DNA from: Cupriavidus sp. D384
Lineage (GTDB): Bacteria; Pseudomonadota; Gammaproteobacteria; Burkholderiales; Burkholderiaceae
Direction: 5' to 3'
Assembly: GCF_001652915.1 (NCBI RefSeq)
Contig: NZ_BBQI01000096.1
Coordinates: 46,837-110,836 of the forward strand
DNA length: 64,000 nucleotides
The translations under genes and the position numbers were made by a program. The notes under the pieces are model-generated. The model did not search any database and had not been told where the DNA came from. It saw nothing but the letters and a program-made list of their open reading frames with translations. This document shows positions 1 to 7,788 of this stretch, one piece after another (position 1 is the first letter of the stretch; the number at the start of each line of letters is the position of its first letter).

Positions 1-2
1 GC

Positions 3-818
3 ATCAAGGGCGAGGCCCCGCACGAACTGGCGGGCATGCTGGAGGCCGCGCACCAGCATTGCCAGCCGCTGGCCGCGCCGCCCGACCGGCCCGTGGTGGT
101 CATCCCCAGCTACAACGGCGCGCGCAAGCAGCCCAACCTGGTGCCGTTGCTGGCGATGCTGCTGGCGCGCGATGGCGTGCCGGCGCTGGTGCATGGCGTG
201 CGCGCATTCCAGGGCCGCGTCACCAGCCTGGCCCTGTTCGATGCCCTGGGTGTGCCGCTGTGCGCCACCACCCAGGCGGCCCAGGACCAGCTGCGCGCGG
301 CTTCGAACCCGCTGGCCGTGCTGCCCATCGACGTGCTGTCGCCCGCGCTGTCCGCGCTGCTCGACAAGCGCGCCATCATCGGCCTGCGCAATTCGTCGCA
401 CACGATCGTGAAGATGCTGCAGCCGGTGGGCGCGCACACGCCGGCCGAGGCCTTGCGCCTGTACAGCTACACCCACCCCGAATACCGCGAAACGCTGACC
501 GACTACTTCTCGCATGAACCGGCCAACGTGCTGCTGGGCCGGGGCACCGAGGGCGAGGTCGTGGCCGATGCCCGCCGCAGCACGCGCATCGACTGGCTGC
601 ACGACGGCCATCAGCGCACGATGGTAGACCCGGTGGGCGGGTCCATCGGCGAAGTGCCGGCGCTGCCGGCTGGTACCGACGTGGCCGACACGGCGGCCTG
701 GATCCGCAAGGTGCTCGATGGCGCGGAGCCGGTGCCCGCGCCCATCGCCACCCAGGTTGCCACGATCAAGGATTGCCTGCAGCAGGCCACGCGGGTGGCC
801 TGGGCCAGCCCGGTCTGA
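3..818 (+). CDS. ybiB: YbiB-type DNA-binding protein (TrpD2 family), 5' end outside window
   Basis: The reading frame is open from the first bases, so the gene begins before the window; about 271 C-terminal residues are visible. The motif PSYNGARKQPNL and the later stretch GTEGEV match the glycosyltransferase family 3 fold of YbiB/TrpD2, a relative of anthranilate phosphoribosyltransferase. In E. coli YbiB is a dimer that binds nucleic acid without sequence preference and is SOS-linked, rather than making tryptophan. The family is usually about 320 residues, so roughly 50 are missing. The gene is convergent with the pirin gene that follows. Confidence 0.75.
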   Translation: MKGEAPHELAGMLEAAHQHCQPLAAPPDRPVVVIPSYNGARKQPNLVPLLAMLLARDGVPALVHGVRAFQGRVTSLALFDALGVPLCATTQAAQDQLRAASNPLAVLPIDVLSPALSALLDKRAIIGLRNSSHTIVKMLQPVGAHTPAEALRLYSYTHPEYRETLTDYFSHEPANVLLGRGTEGEVVADARRSTRIDWLHDGHQRTMVDPVGGSIGEVPALPAGTDVADTAAWIRKVLDGAEPVPAPIATQVATIKDCLQQATRVAWASPV

Positions 819-868
819 CCGGCTGCCGGTGTGGGGCGGCCGGCATGCGTCGGCAGCCTCCGGGCTGC

Positions 869-1741
869 CTAGCGCCGTACCGGCAGCGGGATGCGCTCGG
901 TTTCGCCGGGCACGTGCGGGAACTTGTCGTCCTGCCAGCGCTGGCTGGCTTCCTCGATGGCTTCCTTGCTGCTGGCCACGAAGTTCCAGAAGATGAAGCG
1001 GCGGCCGTCGGTCGGGTCGCCGCCCAGCAGCATCACGCGCGACGGCATGGTGGCGGTGATCGTCACCGGCTCGCCCGACGTCAGCACCACCAGGTGCTCG
1101 GCCGGCAGCGTCTCGCCATCCATTTCCAGGTTGCCGTCCACGGGATAGACGCCGCGCTGGACGTGTTCCGCCGGGATCACCAGGCTGGCGCCCGCATCCA
1201 TCTCGATCGCCACGTAGAGCGTGCGGCTGTACACGCGCACCGGCGATTCGGCACCGAACGCATCGCCGGCAATCACCGTCATCCGCACCCCGGGCAGTTC
1301 CAGCTTGGGCAGCGTGGCGCCCGGATGATGGTGGAACGATGGCGGATCGTTCTCATGGGCCAGCGGCAGCGCCACCCAGGTCTGGATGCCGTGCAGGCGG
1401 GGGCCCGCCTCGCGCGCGGCGTCCGGCGAGCGTTCCGAATGGACGATGCCCGTGCCGGCCGTCATCCAGTTGACGTCACCCGGCCGGATCACCTGCTCGC
1501 TGCCCAGGCTGTCCCGATGCGTGATCTCGCCCTCGAAGAGGTACGTTACGGTAGCCAGGCCGATATGTGGATGTGGGCGCACATCCATGCCCTGCCCCGG
1601 CGTCATCTCTACCGGGCCCATATGATCGAAGAAAATAAACGGCCCCACGGTCTGGGTCGTGGCGGCGGGCAGCAGGCGGCGTACGGTGAACTCGCCGATA
1701 TCCCGCACATGCGGCTTCAGCAAGTGTTCGATAGCAGACAT
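869..1741 (-). CDS. Pirin family protein
   Basis: A 290-residue bicupin. The N-terminal cupin carries the pirin metal-site residues: His-Pro-His in RPHPHIGLATVTYLFEG and the later GIVHSE pair (His and Glu), so iron binding is likely. Bacterial pirins include quercetin 2,3-dioxygenase-like enzymes and metabolic regulators; the substrate here cannot be told. The start chosen is the ATG at 1741 because GGAGAGG lies just before it; an in-frame ATG 14 codons upstream lacks such a site. The gene is divergent from rpoH and shares its 355-bp intergenic region. Confidence 0.85.
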   Translation of the reverse strand: MSAIEHLLKPHVRDIGEFTVRRLLPAATTQTVGPFIFFDHMGPVEMTPGQGMDVRPHPHIGLATVTYLFEGEITHRDSLGSEQVIRPGDVNWMTAGTGIVHSERSPDAAREAGPRLHGIQTWVALPLAHENDPPSFHHHPGATLPKLELPGVRMTVIAGDAFGAESPVRVYSRTLYVAIEMDAGASLVIPAEHVQRGVYPVDGNLEMDGETLPAEHLVVLTSGEPVTITATMPSRVMLLGGDPTDGRRFIFWNFVASSKEAIEEASQRWQDDKFPHVPGETERIPLPVRR

Positions 1742-2000
1742 GGAAACCTCTCCAAGGAATGGTGCAATGCGGCTGGAAAACAACTTCAGTGTAGCGAATC
1801 CCGCAATTCACCATCCCGAAATTGCAGTGAATTCGTCTGAAACCGATTGACCAGCGCCTTCTCTAATATTCCTGTCGGGAGAGAAAGCTGCCCGCCAGGC
1901 CTTGTGGATACTGGGACCGGGCCGGACACGCCCGCCGCCTCAAGCTATCGGATGACCGAAGGCGATGTGACGGAACTATCAACCCCATAGACCCTCTAAC
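1742..2000. other. Intergenic region between pirin and rpoH
   Basis: No gene was seen here. Nested inverted repeats lie at 1803-1833: GCAATT (1803-1808) with AATTGC (1820-1825), and AATTCAC (1805-1811) with GTGAATT (1827-1833). They sit 60-95 bp upstream of the pirin start and could be an operator for it. The segment CCCCATAG near 1984-1991 resembles a sigma-32 -10 element, but no matching -35 was found. Confidence 0.4.
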
Positions 2001-2027
2001 TTAGCACTCGTCCGGTTCGAGTGCTAA
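2001..2027 (+). promoter_or_regulatory. CIRCE operator (HrcA site) before rpoH
   Basis: TTAGCACTC (2001-2009), a 9-bp spacer, then GAGTGCTAA (2019-2027) is an exact match to the CIRCE consensus bound by the heat-shock repressor HrcA. A plausible sigma-70 promoter overlaps it: TTAGCA at 2001-2006, 18 bp, then TAATAT at 2025-2030 with an extended TG. Bound HrcA should therefore block rpoH transcription. The operator match is seen directly; the promoter and the repression are inference. Confidence 0.93.
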
Positions 2028-2043
2028 TATGCGTTGCAATGCG

Positions 2044-2079
2044 GTGTCCTTCCGGGACACACCGGCAACCCACCGCCGG
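2044..2079 (+). promoter_or_regulatory. Two hairpins in the rpoH leader
   Basis: GTGTCC (2044-2049) can pair with GGACAC (2055-2060), and CCGGC (2062-2066) with GCCGG (2075-2079). The second helix ends six bases before the AAAGGAG ribosome-binding site at 2085-2091. rpoH leaders are RNA thermosensors in enteric bacteria; this fold is different, so a regulatory role is only suggested. Confidence 0.4.
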
Positions 2080-2096
2080 ATGCGAAAGGAGTCATA

Positions 2097-3032
2097 GTGA
2101 ACGCAGTCCTGTCTGCCGATCAAACCCAAGTTTCTCGCCGTCTGCCGACGGCGCCCCAGAGTGCTGCCGCGAACAGCCTTGCGCTGACGTTTCCGGGCAC
2201 CCTGGGCAATCTGGAAAGCTATATCCAGGCGGTCCATCGCATTCCGATGCTCACGCCCGAGGAAGAGCTGAGCCTGGCCCGCGACCTGCGCGACAACGAA
2301 TCCGTCGATGCCGCCCGCCGCATGGTGATGTCGCACCTGCGCCTGGTCGTGTCGATTGCCCGCCAGTACCTGGGCTACGGCCTGCCGCACGCCGACCTGA
2401 TCCAGGAAGGCAATATCGGCCTGATGAAGGCCGTGAAGCGCTTCGACCCCGAGCAGGGCGTGCGACTGGTGTCGTATGCAATGCACTGGATCAAGGCCGA
2501 GATTCACGAATACGTGCTGAAGAACTGGCGCATGGTCAAGGTGGCCACCACCAAGGCCCAGCGCAAGCTGTTCTTCAACCTGCGCAGCCACAAGCAGGGT
2601 GCGCATACCTTCACGCCCGAGCAGATCGAGGCCGTTGCGCGCGAGCTGAACGTGAAGCCCGAGGAAGTGATGGAAATGGAAACCCGCATGTCGGGTGGCG
2701 ATCTGGCGCTGGAAGGCCAGGTTGACGATGGCGAGGAAGAATTCGCCCCCATCGCGTACCTTGCGGACAACCACAACGAGCCGACCAAGGTCATCGAGGC
2801 CAAGCACAACGACCGCCTGCAGGTGGAAGGCCTGGAAGAAGCACTGGGCAAGCTCGACCCGCGCAGCCGCCGCATCATCGAAGCGCGCTGGCTGGACGTC
2901 AACGACGACGGCTCTGGCGGCTCCACGCTGCATGAGCTGGCCGACGAATTCGGCGTGTCGGCCGAGCGTATCCGCCAGATCGAGGCGGCCGCGATGAAGA
3001 AGATGAAGGGTGCGCTGGCGGCATTTGCCTGA
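2097..3032 (+). CDS. rpoH: RNA polymerase heat-shock sigma factor RpoH (sigma-32)
   Basis: A 311-residue group-3 sigma factor that directs RNA polymerase to heat-shock promoters. Region 2 is clear (HLRLVVSIARQYLGYGLPHAD, around residues 80-100). The diagnostic RpoH box QRKLFFNLR lies at 155-163. Region 4 ends with the helix-turn-helix GVSAERIRQIEAAAMKKMK. A GTG start at 2097 is chosen because AAAGGAG ends five bases before it; an ATG at 2034 would add 21 residues that do not look like the family. Upstream are a CIRCE operator and leader hairpins; downstream is a strong terminator. Confidence 0.96.
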   Translation: MNAVLSADQTQVSRRLPTAPQSAAANSLALTFPGTLGNLESYIQAVHRIPMLTPEEELSLARDLRDNESVDAARRMVMSHLRLVVSIARQYLGYGLPHADLIQEGNIGLMKAVKRFDPEQGVRLVSYAMHWIKAEIHEYVLKNWRMVKVATTKAQRKLFFNLRSHKQGAHTFTPEQIEAVARELNVKPEEVMEMETRMSGGDLALEGQVDDGEEEFAPIAYLADNHNEPTKVIEAKHNDRLQVEGLEEALGKLDPRSRRIIEARWLDVNDDGSGGSTLHELADEFGVSAERIRQIEAAAMKKMKGALAAFA

Positions 3033-3060
3033 TCCACGTTCCCGCGGCAACGCGAAATGC

Positions 3061-3090
3061 AAAAGGCCGGTCGATTGACCGGCCTTTTTG
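3061..3090 (+). terminator. Rho-independent terminator of rpoH
   Basis: AAAAGGCCGGTC pairs with GACCGGCCTTTTT across a four-base loop, with a T-run, 28 bp after the rpoH stop. The A-run on the other side means it may also serve the converging SCO1 gene. Confidence 0.9.
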
Positions 3091-3137
3091 TTTGCCAGAG
3101 ACGCCCGGCATCGCCGCCAGGCGCCCGCCGGCGTCCG

Positions 3138-3752
3138 TCAGGACATCAGCGCCTTCAGGTCGTGGGCAATCGGCTCCGGGCCCTGGCCGTGGCGGATAAA
3201 CAGCCGCAACTGGCCGCTCTGGTCGAACACATAGCTGCCGGCCGAGTGATCCATCGTGTAGTTGTTCGGCGACGAACCCGGCACCTTGGCGTAGTACACC
3301 TTGAAGTCCTTGGTCACCTGCTTGAGCGCGGCCTCGTCGGCCGGGCGCAGGCCCAGGAAGCGTGCGTCGAACGCCGGCACGTACTGACCCAGCAGCGCAC
3401 CGGTATCGCGATCCGGATCCACCGTCACGAACAGCACCTGCACCTTGTCGGCATCGGGGCCCAGCTGCTCCATCACCTGCTTGAGCTCGACCATCGTGGT
3501 CGGGCAGACGTCCGGGCAATGCGTGTAGCCGAAGAACATCAGCACCACCTTGCCCTTGAAGTCGCCCAGCGTGCGGATCTTGCCCGTGGGGTCCTGCAGG
3601 GCAAAGTCCTTGCCGAAATCGCTGGCGCCCGAGATATCGACATTCTTGAACGACGGCTTCGGCTGCCCGCAGGCGGCCAGTAGCGCGGTGCAAAGGGCGA
3701 GCAGGCAAAGGCGGCGGAATGTGGCGAAAAAGCCAGGTGCGAGATTCGGCAT
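3138..3752 (-). CDS. SCO1/SenC copper chaperone of cytochrome oxidase
   Basis: A 204-residue lipoprotein with a thioredoxin-like fold that delivers copper to the CuA site of oxidase subunit II. The signal segment ends in LLAAC (Cys28, lipobox). The copper-binding CPDVC gives Cys79 and Cys83, and the third ligand is likely His169 in YTMDHSAG. It is the last gene of the SURF1-ctaA-ctaB unit, 95 bp after ctaB. No strong ribosome-binding site precedes the ATG. Confidence 0.92.
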   Translation of the reverse strand: MPNLAPGFFATFRRLCLLALCTALLAACGQPKPSFKNVDISGASDFGKDFALQDPTGKIRTLGDFKGKVVLMFFGYTHCPDVCPTTMVELKQVMEQLGPDADKVQVLFVTVDPDRDTGALLGQYVPAFDARFLGLRPADEAALKQVTKDFKVYYAKVPGSSPNNYTMDHSAGSYVFDQSGQLRLFIRHGQGPEPIAHDLKALMS

Positions 3753-3847
3753 GCGTCGAAGCGATGGGAAGCAAGATACGCCCGGAAGTATCGCCGATGA
3801 TGCCGGCCGTGACCTCCGGGCGCGGCAAGATGCCGCAGGCAGACCGA

Positions 3848-4786
3848 TCAGACCTGCGGCACGAACTTGAAGTAGTGATCCACCAGCAGTGCCGCAAACA
3901 GCAGCGACAGGTACAGGATCGAGTAGCGGAAGGTGCGTTGCGCGAGCTGGTCCGAGTAGTTGCGGAACAGCTTCCAGGCGTAGCCCAGGAACACCAGGCC
4001 CAGACCCAGCGCGGCGGCCAGGTAGATGACACCGCTCATGCCATAGACGAACGGCAGCAGCGTGGCCGCGATCATCACCAGCGTGTACAGCAGGATATGC
4101 AGCAGCGTATAGCGCTCGCCGTGGGTGATCGGCAGCATCGGCAGGCCCGACTTGGCATAGTCGGCACGGCGATACAGCGCCAGCGCCCAGAAGTGCGGCG
4201 GCGTCCACGTGAAGATGATCAGCACCAGGAACCAGGCCTCGGCCGGCACGGTACCCGCCACGGCGGCCCAGCCCAGCGCGGGCGGCATGGCGCCCGACAG
4301 CCCGCCGATCACGATGTTCTGCGGCGTGGCCGGCTTCAGCAGGATCGTGTAGACCACCGCGTAGCCCAGGAACGTGGCGAAGGTCAGCCACATCGTCAGG
4401 TCGTTGGCAAATACGTGCAGCAGCCACATGCCGGCGCCGCCCAGGATGGCGGAGAAGATCAGCGTCTGCGTGGTGGTGATCTCGCCGGTGGCCGACGGGC
4501 GCCAGGCCGTGCGGCGCATCAGCGCGTCGATCTTCTGTTCCACCAGGCAGTTGATGGCAAAGGCCGCGCCGGCCAGCAGCCAGATACCGGCGGCGCCGCC
4601 GATCAGCACTGACCAGGGCACCATGCCCGGCGTAGCCAGGAACATGCCGATGACGGAGCAGAACACGGCCAGCTGCGTCACGCGCGGCTTGGTCAGGGCG
4701 GCATATTGACGGGCCAGGTGACGAATCCGGCCCACGGAAGAGTGGGGGTGGGTAGCGGTAACCACGGGGGGCATCTTGTCCTTCAT
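3848..4786 (-). CDS. ctaB: Protoheme IX farnesyltransferase (haem O synthase)
   Basis: A 312-residue UbiA-family prenyltransferase that adds farnesyl to haem b, making haem O for the oxidase. About nine membrane segments are visible. The catalytic loop reads NCLVEQKIDALMRRT, keeping the Asn and Asp of the usual N-x-x-x-D-x-x-x-D motif but with Glu at the middle acidic position. A second conserved loop, YRRADYAKSGLPMLP, follows FTWTPPHFWALAL. The start codon overlaps the ctaA stop by 4 bp, so the two are translationally coupled and act consecutively. Confidence 0.94.
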   Translation of the reverse strand: MKDKMPPVVTATHPHSSVGRIRHLARQYAALTKPRVTQLAVFCSVIGMFLATPGMVPWSVLIGGAAGIWLLAGAAFAINCLVEQKIDALMRRTAWRPSATGEITTTQTLIFSAILGGAGMWLLHVFANDLTMWLTFATFLGYAVVYTILLKPATPQNIVIGGLSGAMPPALGWAAVAGTVPAEAWFLVLIIFTWTPPHFWALALYRRADYAKSGLPMLPITHGERYTLLHILLYTLVMIAATLLPFVYGMSGVIYLAAALGLGLVFLGYAWKLFRNYSDQLAQRTFRYSILYLSLLFAALLVDHYFKFVPQV

Positions 4787-5886
4787 GTGGCGCGCGCCGC
4801 AATTGCGGATTGGGCGGCGGCGCCTGCGGAGCGGGTCGCGAGGCCGATATTGTAGTTGAGACGGAGCAACAGCATCAGCAACAGGGCTGCTCCGCCGTTA
4901 TGTGCCACCGCCGCCACCAGCGGCCAGTCGAACACGATGTTGGACATGCCGGTGGCAAGTTGCAGCGCCAGCACGGCCAGCAGCCACTTGCCGTGGCGCG
5001 CCAGCCCTTCCAGCCTGCGCGCCCGCAGCCCGAACCACAGCAGGTAGCCCAGCACCACGAACGCAAAGCCGCGATGCACCCAGTGGATGGCCACCAGCGC
5101 GGCGTGCGGGATGTAGTCGCCATCGGCCGTCATGCCCAGCTGGCGCCACAGCGTGAAGCCGTGGCGGAAGTCCATCTCGGGCACCAGCTGGCCGTTGCAG
5201 AGCGGGAAATCGGTACAGGCCAGCACCGCGTAGTTGGTACTGACCCAGCCGCCCAGGAAAATCTGGATCACCAGCAGCACGATCGCCAGCAACCCCGCCC
5301 AGCGCAGCGATGCGGCCTGTGGTGCCACGCCATGCGGGCGGTCGTTGCGCGAGCCCAGCCAGATCAGCGACGCCAGCAGCAGCATGGCAAGCATCAGGTG
5401 CGTGACCACGATGATCGGCTGCAGCTTCATGGTGACCGTGAGCATGCCGAAGGCACCCTGCACGCAGACCAGCACGAACACCGCCGTGGCGAACCAGGGC
5501 GACTGCCTCAGTTCGCGCCGCTTTACCCACGCCAGCACCATCAGCGAGATGATCAGCACGCCCACTGCCATGGCGAAATAGCGATGGATCATCTCGATCC
5601 AGGCCTTGACCAGCGTTACCGGGCCGCTTGGCAGCGCCGTCTCGGCGGCGCGGATCGGCTCCATCGCCGCGTGCGGGTTCGAATGTCCATAGCAACCGGG
5701 CCAGTCCGGGCAGCCCAGGCCGGAGTCGGTCAGCCGCGTGAAGCTGCCGAACATGATCAGGTCCAGCGTCAGGAACGCCGTGATCCACACAAGCTTGCGA
5801 TATTTGTCACGGCTGCCGCGCACCATCACATAGGACAGTGGCAGCAGGGCGATCAGGATGCCAATGATGGCGAGCTGGAGCAGCAT
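4783..5886 (-). CDS. ctaA: Haem A synthase (CtaA/COX15)
   Basis: A 367-residue membrane enzyme that oxidises haem O to haem A. It has eight predicted helices and the paired histidines of the family (MIHRYFA, VTHLML, IHWVHRGF, VAHNGG). Two loop cysteine pairs, CPDWPGC and CTDFPLC, match the disulfide-forming loops of this family. It overlaps ctaB by 4 bp. The SCO-like membrane protein gene lies 72 bp upstream on the same strand. No clear ribosome-binding site is visible before the chosen ATG. Confidence 0.93.
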   Translation of the reverse strand: MLLQLAIIGILIALLPLSYVMVRGSRDKYRKLVWITAFLTLDLIMFGSFTRLTDSGLGCPDWPGCYGHSNPHAAMEPIRAAETALPSGPVTLVKAWIEMIHRYFAMAVGVLIISLMVLAWVKRRELRQSPWFATAVFVLVCVQGAFGMLTVTMKLQPIIVVTHLMLAMLLLASLIWLGSRNDRPHGVAPQAASLRWAGLLAIVLLVIQIFLGGWVSTNYAVLACTDFPLCNGQLVPEMDFRHGFTLWRQLGMTADGDYIPHAALVAIHWVHRGFAFVVLGYLLWFGLRARRLEGLARHGKWLLAVLALQLATGMSNIVFDWPLVAAVAHNGGAALLLMLLLRLNYNIGLATRSAGAAAQSAIAARAT

Positions 5887-5958
5887 TTCGGTACAGCCGG
5901 TAATTCAATAAAAAACGATCAGGTCAGATCGGTTGGCGCATCAGGTATGTCAGGCGCG

Positions 5959-6615
5959 TCAGCCGATGCGGGAATACTTGAGCAGCTTCTTGAGGTCGCT
6001 GCTCACCTTCTTGGGGTCGGGGTCCTTCGGCCAGCGCATCATCAGGTTGCCGAGCGGGTCGACCAGATAAATCATGTCCTCGACGCGGCTGCCTTCCTGG
6101 GCCGGCAGCCATTGCGCGATGGCCGCATGGTCCATGCGCAGGAAGCGCACGCCGGCATACGGCTCGTTGTAGGCGGTAGATAGCCGATCGTCCACTTTAC
6201 CGGCATCCTGGATCAGCCAGACCGGCACGATCCGCTCGCGGTCCTCGCCCTGCCCCGCGCGAATCTGGCGCATCGTGAACAGCTTGCGCGCACAGGCATC
6301 GTCACAGGCGGAAGGATCGGTCATCAGCATCAGCCACTTGCCGCGCATCGACGTCAGCGGCACCGCCTCGCCGCGCTCGTTCACCAGTTGCGCCGCCGGC
6401 ATCGGGCGCTGCGGGTCCACCAGCGCGCCATAGTTGGTGCTGCCGCCCGTCGGCTTGATCACGTAGTAGGTGAAATACGAGAACAGCACCGGCGATGCGC
6501 ACACCAGCAGCAGCATCAGCATTTGCAGACGGCCACGGCGCGTGCGGGCGTCGATGCGGGGGTCGGGCGTGGCCGAGGGGTCTTGCTGCGGCATGGGGGA
6601 TGTCTGTACGTTCAT
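5959..6615 (-). CDS. SCO-like membrane-anchored thioredoxin-fold protein
   Basis: 218 residues, usually annotated only as a hypothetical transmembrane protein. One membrane helix (about 31-53) is followed by a periplasmic domain. That domain has CDDAC (Cys104, Cys108), the same C-x3-C spacing as SCO1, and later YLVDPLGNLMMRW, which matches the SCO1 strand YVFDQSGQL. The His that completes the SCO copper site is not at the SCO1 distance. Placement between SURF1 and ctaA suggests oxidase assembly, as copper chaperone or thiol reductant; this is inference. An alternative ATG at 6645 overlaps the SURF1 stop (ATGA). Confidence 0.75.
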   Translation of the reverse strand: MNVQTSPMPQQDPSATPDPRIDARTRRGRLQMLMLLLVCASPVLFSYFTYYVIKPTGGSTNYGALVDPQRPMPAAQLVNERGEAVPLTSMRGKWLMLMTDPSACDDACARKLFTMRQIRAGQGEDRERIVPVWLIQDAGKVDDRLSTAYNEPYAGVRFLRMDHAAIAQWLPAQEGSRVEDMIYLVDPLGNLMMRWPKDPDPKKVSSDLKKLLKYSRIG

Positions 6616-6641
6616 CGTTCGATCAATCTGATCTCTGTCGA

Positions 6642-7403
6642 TCATTCGGTTACCGTGGCCTGCCCGGCATCGCGCCGGGCGCGGCGCCAGCCCATCACGG
6701 CCACCAGCACCACGGTCAGCGCGGCCAGGCCGAACCACTGCGCGGCGTAGCCATAGTGGCGGTCGGCCCCGAAATCGGCGGGCGCCCAGTCGCGCGCCAG
6801 GCCGTCGCCATTGTTGGTCGACTGTTCCAGCACCACGGGCAGGAGTGGCGCACCGGTCTCACGCGCATACGCGGCAAGGTCGATATTCTGACGTATCTTG
6901 CGCCCGGCCTCCGCGGCAGGGTCCTGGCCCAGGCTGTACACGCGCGGCACGGCGGCCAGCGCGGTGCCCTCGACGGTGACTTCGCCGGCCGGCGTCGGGA
7001 ATGGCGCGATGCGCGTGCGGTCCTGCGCGTCGCGCGGCAGCCAGCCGCGCAGCACCAGCACCTGGCCGCCATCGGCCAGCTTCAGCGGCGTCAGCACCAG
7101 AAAGCCGGCACGGCTGTCGGTACCGTTGCCGTGCGGCCGGTTGTCCAGCAGCAGGGTCCGGCCATCGTCGAAACGGCCGCGCGCACGCACGTGGCGGTCT
7201 ACCAGTGCCGCAGCGTCGGCCTGGCGTGCTGACAGATCCACCGGTGCCTGGGCCGCCAGCGCGGCCAGCCGCGCGGCGCGGTCGGTCTTCTCGTGGGCGC
7301 GGCCCAGTTGCCAGTTGCCCAGCGCGCAGGTCACCGCGATCACCACCAGCGCGGCAATCATCGGCACCGGGCCCGGCGCACGCCAGCGCCTGCGGGTCGT
7401 CAC
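6642..7403 (-). CDS. SURF1 family cytochrome oxidase biogenesis protein
   Basis: 253 residues with the SURF1 layout: an N-terminal membrane helix followed by LGNWQLGRAHEK, a periplasmic domain, and a C-terminal helix (WFGLAALTVVLVAVMGW) with the WFG motif. SURF1 helps insert haem A into subunit I. A GTG start at 7403 is chosen because GGAGGAAA lies just upstream, and it gives the usual family length; the frame runs open much further. It heads the second cta unit and is divergent from the small gene at 7461. Confidence 0.9.
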   Translation of the reverse strand: MTTRRRWRAPGPVPMIAALVVIAVTCALGNWQLGRAHEKTDRAARLAALAAQAPVDLSARQADAAALVDRHVRARGRFDDGRTLLLDNRPHGNGTDSRAGFLVLTPLKLADGGQVLVLRGWLPRDAQDRTRIAPFPTPAGEVTVEGTALAAVPRVYSLGQDPAAEAGRKIRQNIDLAAYARETGAPLLPVVLEQSTNNGDGLARDWAPADFGADRHYGYAAQWFGLAALTVVLVAVMGWRRARRDAGQATVTE

Positions 7404-7460
7404 GGGTTTCCTCCGGCGGCGGCGGTGCCATAATGGGCGCTTGCCAAAAAGAGCCCCCAC

Positions 7461-7670
7461 ATGCGCTTTGTCATCATCGTCGCCTTCATCCTGATCATTG
7501 GCAGCCTGTCTTCCGCGCTGTTCTTCATGATGCGCGACCGTGGCCGCACGCCCAACATGATGCGCTCGCTGATGCTGCGCGTCGGCTTCTCGATCGCCCT
7601 GTTCCTGTTCATCCTGTTCTCGCACTGGATGGGCTGGATCCAGAGCACCGGCATCCACATGTCGCCCTGA
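7461..7670 (+). CDS. Twin transmembrane protein (DUF2909-like)
   Basis: A 69-residue protein of two hydrophobic helices joined by a short basic loop (MMRDRGRTPNMMRS). This is a small family commonly found inside betaproteobacterial cytochrome oxidase clusters. Its function is unknown; an accessory or assembly role is inferred from position. It is the only plus-strand gene within the cta region and ends just before a strong bidirectional terminator. Confidence 0.85.
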   Translation: MRFVIIVAFILIIGSLSSALFFMMRDRGRTPNMMRSLMLRVGFSIALFLFILFSHWMGWIQSTGIHMSP

Positions 7671-7684
7671 GCCGCGGGGATACC

Positions 7685-7731
7685 AAACGAAAAGCGCCGC
7701 TGAGACTGACGTCACGCGGCGCTTTTCGTTT
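7685..7731. terminator. Bidirectional terminator between convergent genes
   Basis: AAACGAAAAGCGCCGC and GCGGCGCTTTTCGTTT form a 16-bp perfect stem with a 15-base loop. A-run and T-run flanks suit termination from both sides: the small plus-strand gene and ctaE. Confidence 0.9.
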
Positions 7732-7740
7732 GTGGCTGGC

Positions 7741-7779
7741 GTTGCTCCCCTATCCCGCCGCGCGGCATAGGGGAGCAAC
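7741..7779. repeat. Long intergenic hairpin, REP-like
   Basis: GTTGCTCCCCTAT (7741-7753) and ATAGGGGAGCAAC (7767-7779) are a perfect 13-bp inverted repeat around a GC-rich loop. The CTCCCC core recurs in hairpins at 43375 and 56557, which suggests a dispersed repeat family. Confidence 0.7.
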
Positions 7780-7788
7780 CACCCGTTC

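Noticed and set aside
1984..1991. Sigma-32-type -10 element (CCCCATAG) before rpoH
   Set aside because: No CTTGAA-like -35 is present at 13-17 bp; kept only as a remark.
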